From NCBI GenBank assembly GCA_963825645.1, contig CAWGTT010000002.1:806001-870000 (forward strand): a stretch of 64,000 nucleotides of DNA, in the 5' to 3' direction. Under the pieces are notes generated by a model that saw nothing but the letters and a program-made list of their open reading frames with translations, had not been told where the DNA came from and searched no databases. Shown one piece after another: positions 7,086 to 16,425 of this stretch (within the stretch, counting starts at the first letter, position 1; each line of letters starts with the position of its first letter). Both the position numbers and the translations under genes were made by a program. This DNA comes from JADJPO01 sp963825645 (GTDB lineage: Bacteria > Actinomycetota > Actinomycetes > Actinomycetales > Kineosporiaceae).

Positions 7086-8526
7086 GACTCCACCTCGAAG
7101 ACGGCCAGCTGGGTGGCCGCGCCCACCTGCGGGTCCACGGGTCCGACGGGCTCGACCCGTACCCGGTATCCGTGGTCGGCGGCCACGCTCGCCGTCCAGT
7201 CGGCGAACTCGGCCCGGGTCCACTCGAACCGATGGTCCGGATGGCGGAACCCACCCCGAGTCAGCCTCGGGTAGTGGACGTTGTACTCGATGTTCGGAGT
7301 GGTGAGCACGACCGCGCCCGGCCTGGCCGCGGAGAAGACGCAGCCCGCACGGTCGGGCAGCCGCGGCGGGTCGACGTGCTCGATCACCTCCATCAGGACA
7401 GCGGCGTCGTACCCGGCGAGCCGAGCGTCGCGGTAGGTGAGCGAGGACTGGACGAGGGTCATCCGTGCCCGCTGGGCATCCGGGAGCCGGTCCAGCCGCA
7501 GCCGTCGTTCGGCGCGGGCGAGCTCGCGGGCCGACACGTCGGCGCCGACCACCTCGGTGAACGTCGGATCCCCCAGGAGAGCTGCCAGCAGGACCCCGTC
7601 TCCGCAGCCGAGGTCGATCACCCTGCGGGCGCCCACCCGGCGCAGCTCGGCCAGGACGGCGTCTCGCCGTTGCCGCGCCAGCGGAGGCGCCTTCTCCGGT
7701 TCGGCTCTGTGCGGGTCGGCAGTCCCAGCGCCCCGGGGGTCCGGCTCGGCGGCGACCGAGTCGTCCAGGGCAGCGAGCCGGTCCACGGCGTCGGCGACGT
7801 AGTCCCGCTGGTGGGCCAGGCAACGGCGGGTGATCAGCTCCTGCTCCGGATGAGCCGCAAGCCAGCCGCCCGCCATCCGGATCAGCTTGTCGACCTCGTC
7901 GGGGCCGACCCAGTAGTGCTTGGAGTCGTCGAGAACGGGGAGCAGCACGTACAGGTGTGACAGGGCGCTGCGCAGCGACATCGTCCCGGTCAGGGTCAGG
8001 TCGACGTAGGGCGCCTCACCCCATCCGGGGACCTGGTCGTCGAGGGGTGGGGTGGTGGCCTCGACCTGCCAGCCGAGCGGAGCGAACAAGCGGTGGACCA
8101 GTCCAGGCTCACCAGGTAGGCGGGCACCTCAACCAACAGCGGGAGGCTCCTGTCGACCAGGTCGGGGCGGGGCGCGCACCGGCCCTGAAGCGCGGTGCGG
8201 AACACCCGTGCGAGCGCCACCGACAACAGTGACGACGACGCGTACGGCCGGTCGTTCACGTACTGGCCGAGCGTGAAACCCGTTGGCATCGAACGATTCG
8301 AACGGACCAGGCCGATCGGGTCGACCTCCACCTGGAGGGCGGCCGTGCACCGCTGCCGATCGGTCTGCGGGTAGTAGACATACGCCGTATCGAACGGCAG
8401 GTCGGCGACGTGCACCCGATCCGGGTGCTTATGCAGCAGAAACCCCAGGTCCCGTGCATCGAGCAGGTCCCGTGCATCGAGCAGATCCCGGGCATCCAGC
8501 GATGCGCCCGCGAGGCTGATGCTCAT
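7082..8526 (-). pseudogene. hen1: Hen1 RNA 3'-terminal ribose 2'-O-methyltransferase, frameshifted
   Basis: Both halves of bacterial Hen1 are present in different frames. The N-terminal half (from ATG 8526) shows GFLLHKHPDRV, DPIGLVR and GQYVNDRPYASSSLLSVALARVFRTAL; the C-terminal half shows LYVLLPVLDD-x-KHYWVG, the AdoMet loop IDLGCGDGVLL, the metal-binding EVIEH and HPDHRFEWTR. The frames switch between about 8095 and 8128: the downstream frame has a stop at 8129-8131, and homology in the upstream frame ends near 8100. A one-base indel explains this. The N-terminus also carries three 18-bp repeats. The following kinase overlaps the stop by 4 bases. Confidence 0.82.
8447..8500. repeat. Three 18-bp tandem repeats in the hen1 N-terminus
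   Basis: Units 8447-8464, 8465-8482 and 8483-8500 encode LDARDL three times just before GFLLHKHP. The first two are identical and the third has three changes. Hen1 proteins normally have a single short segment here, so this looks like replication slippage. Confidence 0.85.
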
Positions 8527-8620
8527 GAACACTCGGCCACCCTGCCACACGGGAGTGGGCACCTTATGCGTCGCTCGACCACATGCGGCGACGGCACGCC
8601 CCGGACATGATTTGCCGACC

Positions 8621-8658
8621 GATGTCGCGGATTCGCGACGTCGCGGATCCGCGACATC
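8621..8658. repeat. 38-bp near-perfect palindrome
   Basis: The sequence reads GATGTCGCGGAT at one end and ATCCGCGACATC at the other, and is self-complementary throughout except for one T/G pair. It lies in the 201-bp gap between the 3' end of the large membrane protein gene (minus strand) and the start of hen1. No U-tract follows on either side. Nothing else is recognised in 8527-8727. Confidence 0.8.
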
Positions 8659-8727
8659 GTTCTGCGAGAAGGTTCACCCCACAGCGGTCGAGGTCGCCCG
8701 GGCGGCGAGCACGCAGAACGCGCGCCG

Positions 8728-11700
8728 TCAGCGCAGCCCGGACACTCGGAGCCGGATCGCCCTCAGCTGGCGCAGCCGGCGCTCATAGGTAGCGCCCAGC
8801 GCGAGCAGCGCGGCACCGACCACGGCGAGCGCCAGCCACCGCGGCTGGCCCGCGATGACCCTGGCCACCCACGGTCCGAGCTGGACCACGGCGTGCAGCG
8901 CGAGCACCACCGCCCCGAGCACGACGGGCGCTTGGAGCCGGGCCACCGAGCCCGCCGCCACGACGGCACCGGCCAGGACGGCGAGGGCCGCCACCCGCCA
9001 GACCGGCTCGCCGTCCAGCACGGCCAGCAGTGACGGACCGAGCAACAGCGCGACCCCAGGGCCGAGCGGACCCCAGGACCTCACCTGAGTGTCACTGCGC
9101 AACCAGAGCACGCCCGCTGCCAGCACGACCGCGGCCCCTGGCAGCGCCCACGCCTCGAGCTGGCGCCAACCAGGTTCGGTCTCGGTCACCAGCGCATGAC
9201 CCGCGCGGGCCAGCACGGCACCTCCGGCGGCCGACGTGGCTCCAACGGCGACGGCCCACCGCAGGCGACGATCGACCAGCCGGCTCGCCGCCAACGCGAG
9301 CGCCCCCAGAGCGATCAGCAGGGCCGGGCGCTGCCAGGGTCCTGTCGGCGCCGCGAGGATGCTGGGCAGCACCGCGAGCGACAGCCCGGGCAGCAGCGTG
9401 CTGCGCGGGGTGCCCTCGCGGTCCAGCCGCAGGCGCACAGCGCTCACCGCGAGCAGCGCCAGGGCGGGGGGCAGGGTGTAGGCCTCGACGGCATCCCCCG
9501 GGTCCACGCCACCGGCCAGCAGCCGAAAGGCGTTGGACGCCGACAGCAGCAACCAGCCGAGCCACGCCAGCCGGCGCCGCGCCGGCGCCATGGCCAGCGC
9601 CGTTGCCGCCACGCCGAGCAGGAGGGGCGCTATCCACGCCTGCCGGTCCGACCAGGCGGTCGACCCGAGATCGGCGTAGTCCGCCAGCGGCCCGCCGACC
9701 ACGGGCAGGGCCACCAGCACCAGCGGGACCAGCGTGCCGAGCTCGGCTGCCGGTATCCGCCGATCGAGTCCCGACCGGTTCCCCACGAACGCCCCCAGCA
9801 CCCCGATCGCCAGCCCGCAGACCGCGATCGCGGCGGCGGCGACGATCCGGATCGTGCGCCCGTTCGGGTCGGGCTCGGCCAGCTGCGGAGCGATCGCCGT
9901 CACCACCACCGCGACCGGAGCCAGGCCCGCCCCGAGCAGCGCCGGCCGCGCTCCGGCCGGAGATCCCGCACTCGCCGGGTGAAACGCCGCCACTGCGGCC
10001 ACGAGCAGGAAGGCGGCACCGACCATGAGCGCTCCGGCAGCACCCCAGGCGACACCCTCTCCGGCCAGCAGCGCGAGGACAGGAACCGCCGCTAGGGCCA
10101 TGCCGGTGACGGCGCCCGACGCGCGCTCGGCGGTGATCTCACGCCACCGATCCGGGGCGGGCAGACCAGCGAGGACGGCGCCGAGCAGCGCGGCGGTGAT
10201 GCCCGCCACGCGCGGGTCGAGCCAAGCAGGACCCCCCACATCGAACAGGTCGACCCGCGCGCCCGCCGTGTCGGGCAACTCGAGAACCGCGGACAGCGCG
10301 GCGACGGCGAGTGTCGCGGCGAGAACCGAGAAGGCCGCCAGCGCGGGCCGGTTCCGGGCCGGCAGCACCTCCCGCAGTCCGATCAAGGCCACCGCGGCCA
10401 CCACGGTCACCGGAACGCACAGAGCACGAACCGTCCAGGACAAGAGCACCGCGGTGGCTCCAGCGGCGATCGCCAGGCCCAGCGCCGTCCGCGCCACCAG
10501 GGCGGCGCGCCAGGGTCCGGCAGGCAGCCACGTCGGTGGGCGCAGGCGCACCCGGCGGGCGAGCAGCCCGGCCAGGACGGCGATCAGCAGCAGGGTGATC
10601 AGCACGGCGACAACGGGCAGGGCGGGGACGAACGGCGCGACCACCAGGCCGGCGGCGACCAGACCGGCGGCGGGCGCCGCCCAGCGGAATGGACGGGACA
10701 GGCCGAGCACGGCGCCGGTGCCGAGCAGCCCGGCCACGGCATAGCCGTGGACACGGGCCACATCGTCGGCGTCGAGGACGTCGCTCAGTGCCGGGAGCGC
10801 GTCCCGCAGCGCCGTACCGGCGCCCGACTGCCACAGGTCGCTCGACGCCTCAACCACCGCGAGCAGAACCGCCAGCACCACTGCCACCGCGGGTACCGCG
10901 GCCACCACGGCGACACCGCGGGCACCGCGCACGGCCCACCGGTGTGAGAGCAGGTGCACCGCCCGCCCCGGACCGCTGGTCCGGCTCGCGAGTAGAGCGA
11001 TCACGGCGGACGTGACGGGCACAACGGCGAGCAGCGGCTCGGCCGTGACGTCGAGCCAGCGGATCAGCCGAACCCCGGCCGGGACCGCGGCCAGAGCGAG
11101 CGCGACCCCGGCACCCAGCGACCACCATTGATGACCACCCGCGGGAGCAGCGTCGGTGCCCGGCACCGTGAGCCGGCGCTGGTCCGCCCAGATCTGTAGC
11201 ACGGCGGTTGCGGACGCACCGAGCAGGACAAGCGTGCCCAGGCCCGGACCGGCGAGGGTCCAGACCGGAAGCAGGAGGAGGGCCACCACCCAGTACACGA
11301 CACCGCTCCAGCGCAAGATCGCGCGCTCGGCCCGCCACGGCACCGGCGTGCTGACTCGGGCCGCGCCGAGCGCCGCCGCCCCCACCAACCCCAGCCCGGC
11401 TACCGACGTCAGGTCCTCGCCGCCCCGCGAGACGATCCAGCTTCCGGCCAGCACCACCGAGAACGGCGCCAGCATGACCGCGACCAGCGATCCCGCTCGA
11501 ACGCCACCTATGCGTGCCCAGGCGACGAGGACCGCCGCGCAAGCAGCCGTCGCCAGGGCCGCGTAGCCGACTCCGTTCCACCCATCGGTACCGAACAGTC
11601 CGGTGGCCCGGATGGCCCAGGCGTCGCCGAGGACCAGGACCGTGGCGATCGCACCGATCCCTTCGGCGGTCTCGGGCAGGCGAGGCCGCAGCCTGGTGGC

Positions 11701-12207
11701 ACCGGCCATCGCGGCCAGGGTGAGGGCGCCGACCACGAGGGCGCGGCCACCGAGGGACAGCCGGTCCCAGGCGAAGACCAGGAAGACGATGCCGGCGACT
11801 GCGACCAGCAGCGCGCCGAGGGCGACCAGCAGGCCCTGGACGCCGATCCGGGAGACCAGCGATGGGGGCCGTGCGATGGGTATGGGTGGCGGTCCGGGTG
11901 GCGGCCCAGGTGCTGGTCCGGGTGGCGGTGCGGGGGCCGGTCCGGGTGCCGGCGAGGGCCGGGCCGCCGACCGTAGCTCGGCGAGCAGGCTCTCCCGCTC
12001 GGCGAGCAGCTGGGCCGCCTGCTGGGAGATCTGCCACAACCGGGCGCCCCGGGCGCCGGACAGGTCCACGCCGCACCCTCGGCAGATCGGCGAGTCGAGC
12101 GGGGCACCACAGACCGGGCAGTGACCGGAGTCATTGAGCTCGAGTGCGTGTGGAGCCGGCGCCGCTCCCCGCTCCCGTCCGGTTGTGGGGCCACTTGCCG
12201 AGTTCAC
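8728..12207 (-). CDS. Large polytopic membrane protein, SCO7613 C-terminal-domain type
   Basis: A 1159-residue protein. Residues about 30-50 form a zinc-ribbon with two CxxC pairs (CPVCGAPL, CRGCGVDL), then a short coiled segment (AAQLLAERESLLAELRSAA), a Pro/Gly-rich linker, and about 30 hydrophobic segments to the end. This architecture is that of the actinobacterial SCO7613-like proteins, whose function is unknown. GTG 12207 is preceded by AGGA. It has no obvious operon partner. Confidence 0.85.
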   Translation of the reverse strand: MNSASGPTTGRERGAAPAPHALELNDSGHCPVCGAPLDSPICRGCGVDLSGARGARLWQISQQAAQLLAERESLLAELRSAARPSPAPGPAPAPPPGPAPGPPPGPPPIPIARPPSLVSRIGVQGLLVALGALLVAVAGIVFLVFAWDRLSLGGRALVVGALTLAAMAGATRLRPRLPETAEGIGAIATVLVLGDAWAIRATGLFGTDGWNGVGYAALATAACAAVLVAWARIGGVRAGSLVAVMLAPFSVVLAGSWIVSRGGEDLTSVAGLGLVGAAALGAARVSTPVPWRAERAILRWSGVVYWVVALLLLPVWTLAGPGLGTLVLLGASATAVLQIWADQRRLTVPGTDAAPAGGHQWWSLGAGVALALAAVPAGVRLIRWLDVTAEPLLAVVPVTSAVIALLASRTSGPGRAVHLLSHRWAVRGARGVAVVAAVPAVAVVLAVLLAVVEASSDLWQSGAGTALRDALPALSDVLDADDVARVHGYAVAGLLGTGAVLGLSRPFRWAAPAAGLVAAGLVVAPFVPALPVVAVLITLLLIAVLAGLLARRVRLRPPTWLPAGPWRAALVARTALGLAIAAGATAVLLSWTVRALCVPVTVVAAVALIGLREVLPARNRPALAAFSVLAATLAVAALSAVLELPDTAGARVDLFDVGGPAWLDPRVAGITAALLGAVLAGLPAPDRWREITAERASGAVTGMALAAVPVLALLAGEGVAWGAAGALMVGAAFLLVAAVAAFHPASAGSPAGARPALLGAGLAPVAVVVTAIAPQLAEPDPNGRTIRIVAAAAIAVCGLAIGVLGAFVGNRSGLDRRIPAAELGTLVPLVLVALPVVGGPLADYADLGSTAWSDRQAWIAPLLLGVAATALAMAPARRRLAWLGWLLLSASNAFRLLAGGVDPGDAVEAYTLPPALALLAVSAVRLRLDREGTPRSTLLPGLSLAVLPSILAAPTGPWQRPALLIALGALALAASRLVDRRLRWAVAVGATSAAGGAVLARAGHALVTETEPGWRQLEAWALPGAAVVLAAGVLWLRSDTQVRSWGPLGPGVALLLGPSLLAVLDGEPVWRVAALAVLAGAVVAAGSVARLQAPVVLGAVVLALHAVVQLGPWVARVIAGQPRWLALAVVGAALLALGATYERRLRQLRAIRLRVSGLR

Positions 12208-12294
12208 AGGATCCTGCCTTCCGGGCTCTGCGGCGTCGACGGACTGTCCGCCCTCCAGGCTCAGGATCGGCAGGTATGCCAGGAGGGTGGACCG

Positions 12295-12897
12295 TCAGCC
12301 CCTCCTGGAGGCCTGCCGCCGACGAACCAGCAGCCAGATGACCAGAGCGATCAGCAGGACCGGCACCCAACCGGGACCCCGGTCGAGCCCCTCGAACGGT
12401 ACACCGGCGATGATCGCCAGCAGTGCGCCGACAAACCCCGCGGTGACCGTGCCCTGGAGCAGCTGCTGGGCGTGGATCCGCCCGTCGGGTTGCGGCAGGA
12501 ACATCCACGCCACGCCGTAGAGGAACAGCCCGGCACCGGCGAGCAGGCTGACCAGGACGAACACCACTCGCACGGCCACCGGGCTGATCCCCCAGCGCCG
12601 CGCGAGACCTGCACAGACGCCGGCGACGATCCGGCCCTGGTCGGGTCGGACGACGTCCAGCCGGCGGAAGGCCTCGAAGAAGCCGGCGGCCGGTGCCGGA
12701 CGAGGCCCGGACCCCGTGCCGTAGCCCTCCGGCCCGTTGCTCGGCCCGGGTTCACTGCCGTACCCGCTCGGCGGGGAGGCCGGCTCCTGGTCGGCAGGAG
12801 TACCCCAAACCGGTTGCGCCGCGGAGGGAGTGCTCGGAGTGGACGGGGTTGCCGGGGGGATGGATAGAGGGTCGTCGGGGGAAGGGTTGGTGGTCAT
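12295..12897 (-). CDS. PspC domain-containing membrane protein
   Basis: A 200-residue protein. The first 75 residues are Pro/Ser/Gly-rich and disordered. The PspC domain follows, with the pattern RIVAGVCAGLARRWGISPVAVRVVFVL, then further membrane segments and a basic C-terminus (RRRQASRRG). PspC domains act in envelope-stress signalling. I place the start at ATG 12897; the frame stays open further upstream but without family resemblance. Confidence 0.88.
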   Translation of the reverse strand: MTTNPSPDDPLSIPPATPSTPSTPSAAQPVWGTPADQEPASPPSGYGSEPGPSNGPEGYGTGSGPRPAPAAGFFEAFRRLDVVRPDQGRIVAGVCAGLARRWGISPVAVRVVFVLVSLLAGAGLFLYGVAWMFLPQPDGRIHAQQLLQGTVTAGFVGALLAIIAGVPFEGLDRGPGWVPVLLIALVIWLLVRRRQASRRG

Positions 12898-13013
12898 ATA
12901 TCTACTTTGCGCTGATCCGGGCCTGCGCGGATCAGGTGCCAGCCCTGAGATGGCCCTGATCCACCCCCGATCTCGCCATCGCGCCCCTGCGATGCCCGCC
13001 AAGGGGGTTCTGG

Positions 13014-13664
13014 TCAGGGCTCCCGCGGGAGCGCCGGCCCGACGAACTCGTCGAGCCAGCGGACCAGCGGGGTCATCGTGCCCCAGTCCTCCCGCACCCG
13101 GTCGAGCACCTCGCGGGTGGCCAGCCACGCCGGCTCACCGTGGCTGCGGGCGGCGGTCAGAGAGCGGTGGCGCATCAGCTCGATCCGCTGGTGGTCGGCG
13201 GGGACGCCGCGCGGTTTGGTCTTCATCACGTCGCCGCCCACGTCGACCCCCTCGGACCGCAGCTGCGCCACGATTCCGCGCAGCTCCTCGCCGCTCCTGT
13301 CATCGTCCACAGCCGATCGGAACCTGGCCACCTGGTCCGGGGCGTGGTCGTGAAAGCCCGCGGCGACGAACAGGCCGTCCCCGGCGAGCTGGAGGTACCA
13401 GCCCATGCCACCCGCCGACGTGACGAACGCACCCTGGCTGGTCTTGTACGGCGACTTGTCAGCCGAGAACCGGGTGTCGCGATGGGGACGGAACAGCTTG
13501 GCCGGGCCGAACTCCTCCTCGAGCTCGCCGAGCAGGGCCAGCATCGGCGCCTTGACGGCGCGCTCGTACACCGGCTTGTTCTCGGCCCACCAGTCGCGGT
13601 CGTTGTTCATCTCGAGCCGCTGGTAGAACTCGACCCCGTCGGGCGGAAAACCCTCGAACGCCAT
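13014..13664 (-). CDS. DUF2461 domain-containing protein
   Basis: A 216-residue soluble protein. It starts MAFEGFPPDGVEFY and carries NNDRDWWAENKPVYE, FRPHRDTRFSADKSPYKT and GWYLQLAGDGLFVAAGF, the conserved pattern of DUF2461 (TIGR02453). Function is unknown. No Shine-Dalgarno is present; TAGGCT lies 6 nt before the ATG (13671-13676, minus strand), suggesting a leaderless mRNA. Confidence 0.92.
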   Translation of the reverse strand: MAFEGFPPDGVEFYQRLEMNNDRDWWAENKPVYERAVKAPMLALLGELEEEFGPAKLFRPHRDTRFSADKSPYKTSQGAFVTSAGGMGWYLQLAGDGLFVAAGFHDHAPDQVARFRSAVDDDRSGEELRGIVAQLRSEGVDVGGDVMKTKPRGVPADHQRIELMRHRSLTAARSHGEPAWLATREVLDRVREDWGTMTPLVRWLDEFVGPALPREP

Positions 13665-13982
13665 ATGCCGAGCCTACGGGCGCCCGCGCCCCTCTACCCG
13701 AACACGACCCGAGCACGACCCGAGCACGACTCGATGACGACTGTTGACGGTGGGAGTCGATGTCGGCACAGAGTGCGCAGTGTCATCTATCAGCGACGTT
13801 CCGGTATAAGGTCTCCCGCGACATGGCTGAACGGCGGTCCGGCACGACCCGGACTCGCCCAACGTCTCGGAGGGGGGGCGGTGGCCAGCCGGCCACAGCC
13901 GACGATGACGGGAACGAATCGGTTACATTCCGTTAACAGTGGCCTAAGGCTCGAAGACCGCGACTCGCCCCAGACTCTCCTG

Positions 13983-15461
13983 GTGCATGAGCGTCACCCT
14001 GTTGAGGTCCACCTGAATCTGGACGAGGGGAGCAGCGGAGAGCTGCCCCGTCGTAGCCGGCATGCCAAGGGTCGTCGTCGACACATCGCTTCCCCCCCTA
14101 CGGTCGTCGCCGAGCGCGTCAAGCCCCGCTCGCAGGTTCGTTCGCTGCGTGCCCAGCGCAAGCGGGTCCAGCGCCTTCGCGGTGCCGCCGCGATCACTCT
14201 CTGCGTTCTCGGCGTGGGCGCGGCCGTCGCCTCGACCAGCCAGATCCCGATCCCCGGGCTGGACCGGATCATCACGGTCGAGGACACCGCCGCAATGCGG
14301 CCGATGCCGAACGAGGAACGCCACACCCGGCCCCCGCTCTCCGCACCCCGAACGATCGACAAGACCACCGCGGACGCCTCGAAGAGCTCCACGATCAGCA
14401 GCAAGGCGCCGTCCGCGACGAGGAGCACCAGGAAGGCCCGGACGACGGCCGCCACCGCGAAGTCGACCCGGGCCAAGCCGGGGGTCGTCCTCGACGGGCG
14501 CAGGATGGGCGGTTGGTACGGCGGCGCGTCGGGGCTCGGTGTCGCGGACGGCGGCCTGTCGAAGTGGCTGAACCAGCCGGTGACCCTGGCCGCCTTCTGG
14601 GCCGACACCGACGACGAGGTGCAGCGCACCATCCCCTCGCTGACGTCGGAGTACCAGAACTGGAACCACGCCGTCGACATCGCCGTGGGCGGCACGGTGC
14701 TCGGCAGCGGCGAGAACTACGCCGCGGCAGCGAGCGGTGCCTACGACGACCGCTGGCGGGCCGCCGCGCGGGTCATCGCCCAGAACCGCAAGGGCGCCAA
14801 GGGACCCACCTTCGTCCGACCGTTCCATGAGATGAACGGTGACTGGTACGACAACTGGGTGGTCACTCGCGAGAACTCGGCGGACTACAAGAGGGCCTTC
14901 GCCCGGTACGCGGGAATCCTGCGTGCGGCGCTTCCCGAGGTCTACATCTCGTTCTCGCCGAACTACGGCGACCACACCGGCCTGCCGATCGACTACTGGT
15001 ATCCGGGCGACAACGTGGTCGACGTGATCGCGCCGGACTACTACAACGACTACCAGGGCGAGGCGAACTCGAGCGTCGCGGGCTGGAACGCCGCCGCCAC
15101 CGAGCGCGACGGGAACGGCAACCCCACCGGACCCGAGGCCTGGCGCCAGTTCGCTCAGAAGCGCGGCAAGCCGCTCGCCTTCCCCGAGTGGGGGATCAAG
15201 CCCTCCAGCGAGGGTGGGGGCGACTCGCCGGCGTGGATCAAGGGCATGAACACCTGGATGAACAAGTACGACAACACCTCGACCTGGCAGATCGGCCAGG
15301 AGATCCCGGCAGCGGCCGCGGGCAAGGTGCTCTACTCGGCCTACTTCAACGTGGTGCATGGCGGCAACGCCGAGTTCACCATCCACGGCGCGGGCGCCAA
15401 CCCGAACGCCGCTGCGATCTTCCCCAGCCTCAAGTGGGGCAACAACGTCGTCGCGCCGTAG
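13983..15461 (+). CDS. GH26-like secreted/membrane-anchored glycoside hydrolase
   Basis: A protein with a basic N-terminus, a hydrophobic signal/anchor (AAAITLCVLGVGAAVAS), a Ser/Thr/Lys-rich linker, and a C-terminal glycosidase domain. FVRPFHEMNGDWY holds the likely acid/base Glu of family GH26, and FPEWGIKP the likely nucleophile Glu. GH26 enzymes cut mannans or other beta-glucans outside the cell; the substrate is unknown. The start is uncertain: GTG 13983 has CAGACT 6 nt upstream and marks where G/C third-position bias begins, while GTG 13881 has a GGAGG-like site and ATG 13905 is also in frame. Confidence 0.8.
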   Translation: MHERHPVEVHLNLDEGSSGELPRRSRHAKGRRRHIASPPTVVAERVKPRSQVRSLRAQRKRVQRLRGAAAITLCVLGVGAAVASTSQIPIPGLDRIITVEDTAAMRPMPNEERHTRPPLSAPRTIDKTTADASKSSTISSKAPSATRSTRKARTTAATAKSTRAKPGVVLDGRRMGGWYGGASGLGVADGGLSKWLNQPVTLAAFWADTDDEVQRTIPSLTSEYQNWNHAVDIAVGGTVLGSGENYAAAASGAYDDRWRAAARVIAQNRKGAKGPTFVRPFHEMNGDWYDNWVVTRENSADYKRAFARYAGILRAALPEVYISFSPNYGDHTGLPIDYWYPGDNVVDVIAPDYYNDYQGEANSSVAGWNAAATERDGNGNPTGPEAWRQFAQKRGKPLAFPEWGIKPSSEGGGDSPAWIKGMNTWMNKYDNTSTWQIGQEIPAAAAGKVLYSAYFNVVHGGNAEFTIHGAGANPNAAAIFPSLKWGNNVVAP

Positions 15462-15464
15462 GCA

Positions 15465-16310
15465 TCACTCGTCGGCGAAGGTGACCGTCACCCGGCTGTA
15501 GCCGACCTGGTTGAACAACGATGTGAGCATCGCGCGGGTGTTCGTCCGGGCACGCTCCTTCAGGTCGTCGGTCCGGGCGCCGGCCGTAGCGAGGCGTTGC
15601 TCGGCGATCCGGTACAGGTCCTCGGTGTTCTGGCCGCCGCCCTGGTTGCCGGAGGCGTCCTTGAGCCGCTCGAGCAACCCGCGCTGGTGGCCCGCGACAT
15701 AGCTGCGCTCCAGGTCGAGCTGCGGGGCGCCGAGCTGGACGGCGGGCAGCGAGACGGTGACGGCGGTGCGTCCGTCGTCGGCCGCCACGCTGTTCGGGCC
15801 GATCCCGGAGAAGTCGACCGTGGCATCGACGGTGCCGGCGGCCACGAAGATCACCCGCTCACCGGCCAGGAACGACGGAAGGTTCTCGACGTCGGTCTGC
15901 TGGTCGATGACGATCTCGTAGTACCCGGAGGCTGCCTGGTAGGTCTTCAGGTCGGTCAGCGACTGCAACACCGGCGCACCCGAGCGGTCGACAGTGGTCC
16001 GGTCGAACGGGTTGAGCTGGTCCACGGTCCGGCCGAACAACCAGGTCACGGCGACCAGACCCCCGGCCACCCCGATCAGCACCGCGAGCACGATCGCGAC
16101 CAGCCGGGTCAGGAACCCTGGGCCGTGGTCATCACCGACGTCACGGGCGTGCCGGATCACCGGCACCGATCCCGTGTGATCGGGCGGCGCGGGCGGCCGA
16201 GGCGGGTCATCGACCTCGTGGTCCTCGAGGAAGGGCGACCCCGCGTCGTCCAGGGGTGCGGTGACAGGATCACTGTCGCGTAGGCGAGTGCCGGTCTGGT
16301 CCTCGGGCAT
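15465..16310 (-). CDS. DUF4230 domain-containing membrane protein
   Basis: A 281-residue protein: an acidic, Pro-rich cytoplasmic N-terminus, one membrane span (LVAIVLAVLIGVAGGLVAVTWLF), and an extracytoplasmic DUF4230 domain with LTDLKTYQAASGYYEIVID and a late LFNQVGYSRVTVTF. Function is unknown. ATG 16310 has a strong GGGAGGGG site just upstream, which fixes the start. It converges on the GH26-like gene with only 3 bases between the two stops. Confidence 0.85.
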   Translation of the reverse strand: MPEDQTGTRLRDSDPVTAPLDDAGSPFLEDHEVDDPPRPPAPPDHTGSVPVIRHARDVGDDHGPGFLTRLVAIVLAVLIGVAGGLVAVTWLFGRTVDQLNPFDRTTVDRSGAPVLQSLTDLKTYQAASGYYEIVIDQQTDVENLPSFLAGERVIFVAAGTVDATVDFSGIGPNSVAADDGRTAVTVSLPAVQLGAPQLDLERSYVAGHQRGLLERLKDASGNQGGGQNTEDLYRIAEQRLATAGARTDDLKERARTNTRAMLTSLFNQVGYSRVTVTFADE

Positions 16311-16425
16311 TGCCCCTCCCCGTGAGTCGACCTGGCGAGCTGCCCTGGGCAACACGTCGTGAGTACAGGATGCCTCGGGCGCCTGTCCTGAGCCATCCCG
16401 CAGCGCCGGCCCGTACCCTGGCCCG

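Noticed and set aside
9030..12124. Long plus-strand frames opposite the SCO7613-type gene
   Set aside because: They are Arg/Pro/Gly-rich low-complexity shadows of a GC-rich coding strand; no family motif, while the minus strand gives a clear membrane protein.
13760..13905. Cyclic dinucleotide riboswitch upstream of the GH26-like gene
   Set aside because: I could not match the conserved blocks of the c-di-GMP or c-di-AMP riboswitches, so it is not claimed.
13944..15386. A 480-codon minus-strand frame over the GH26-like gene
   Set aside because: The plus strand encodes catalytic motifs of a glycosidase; the antisense product has no recognisable domain.
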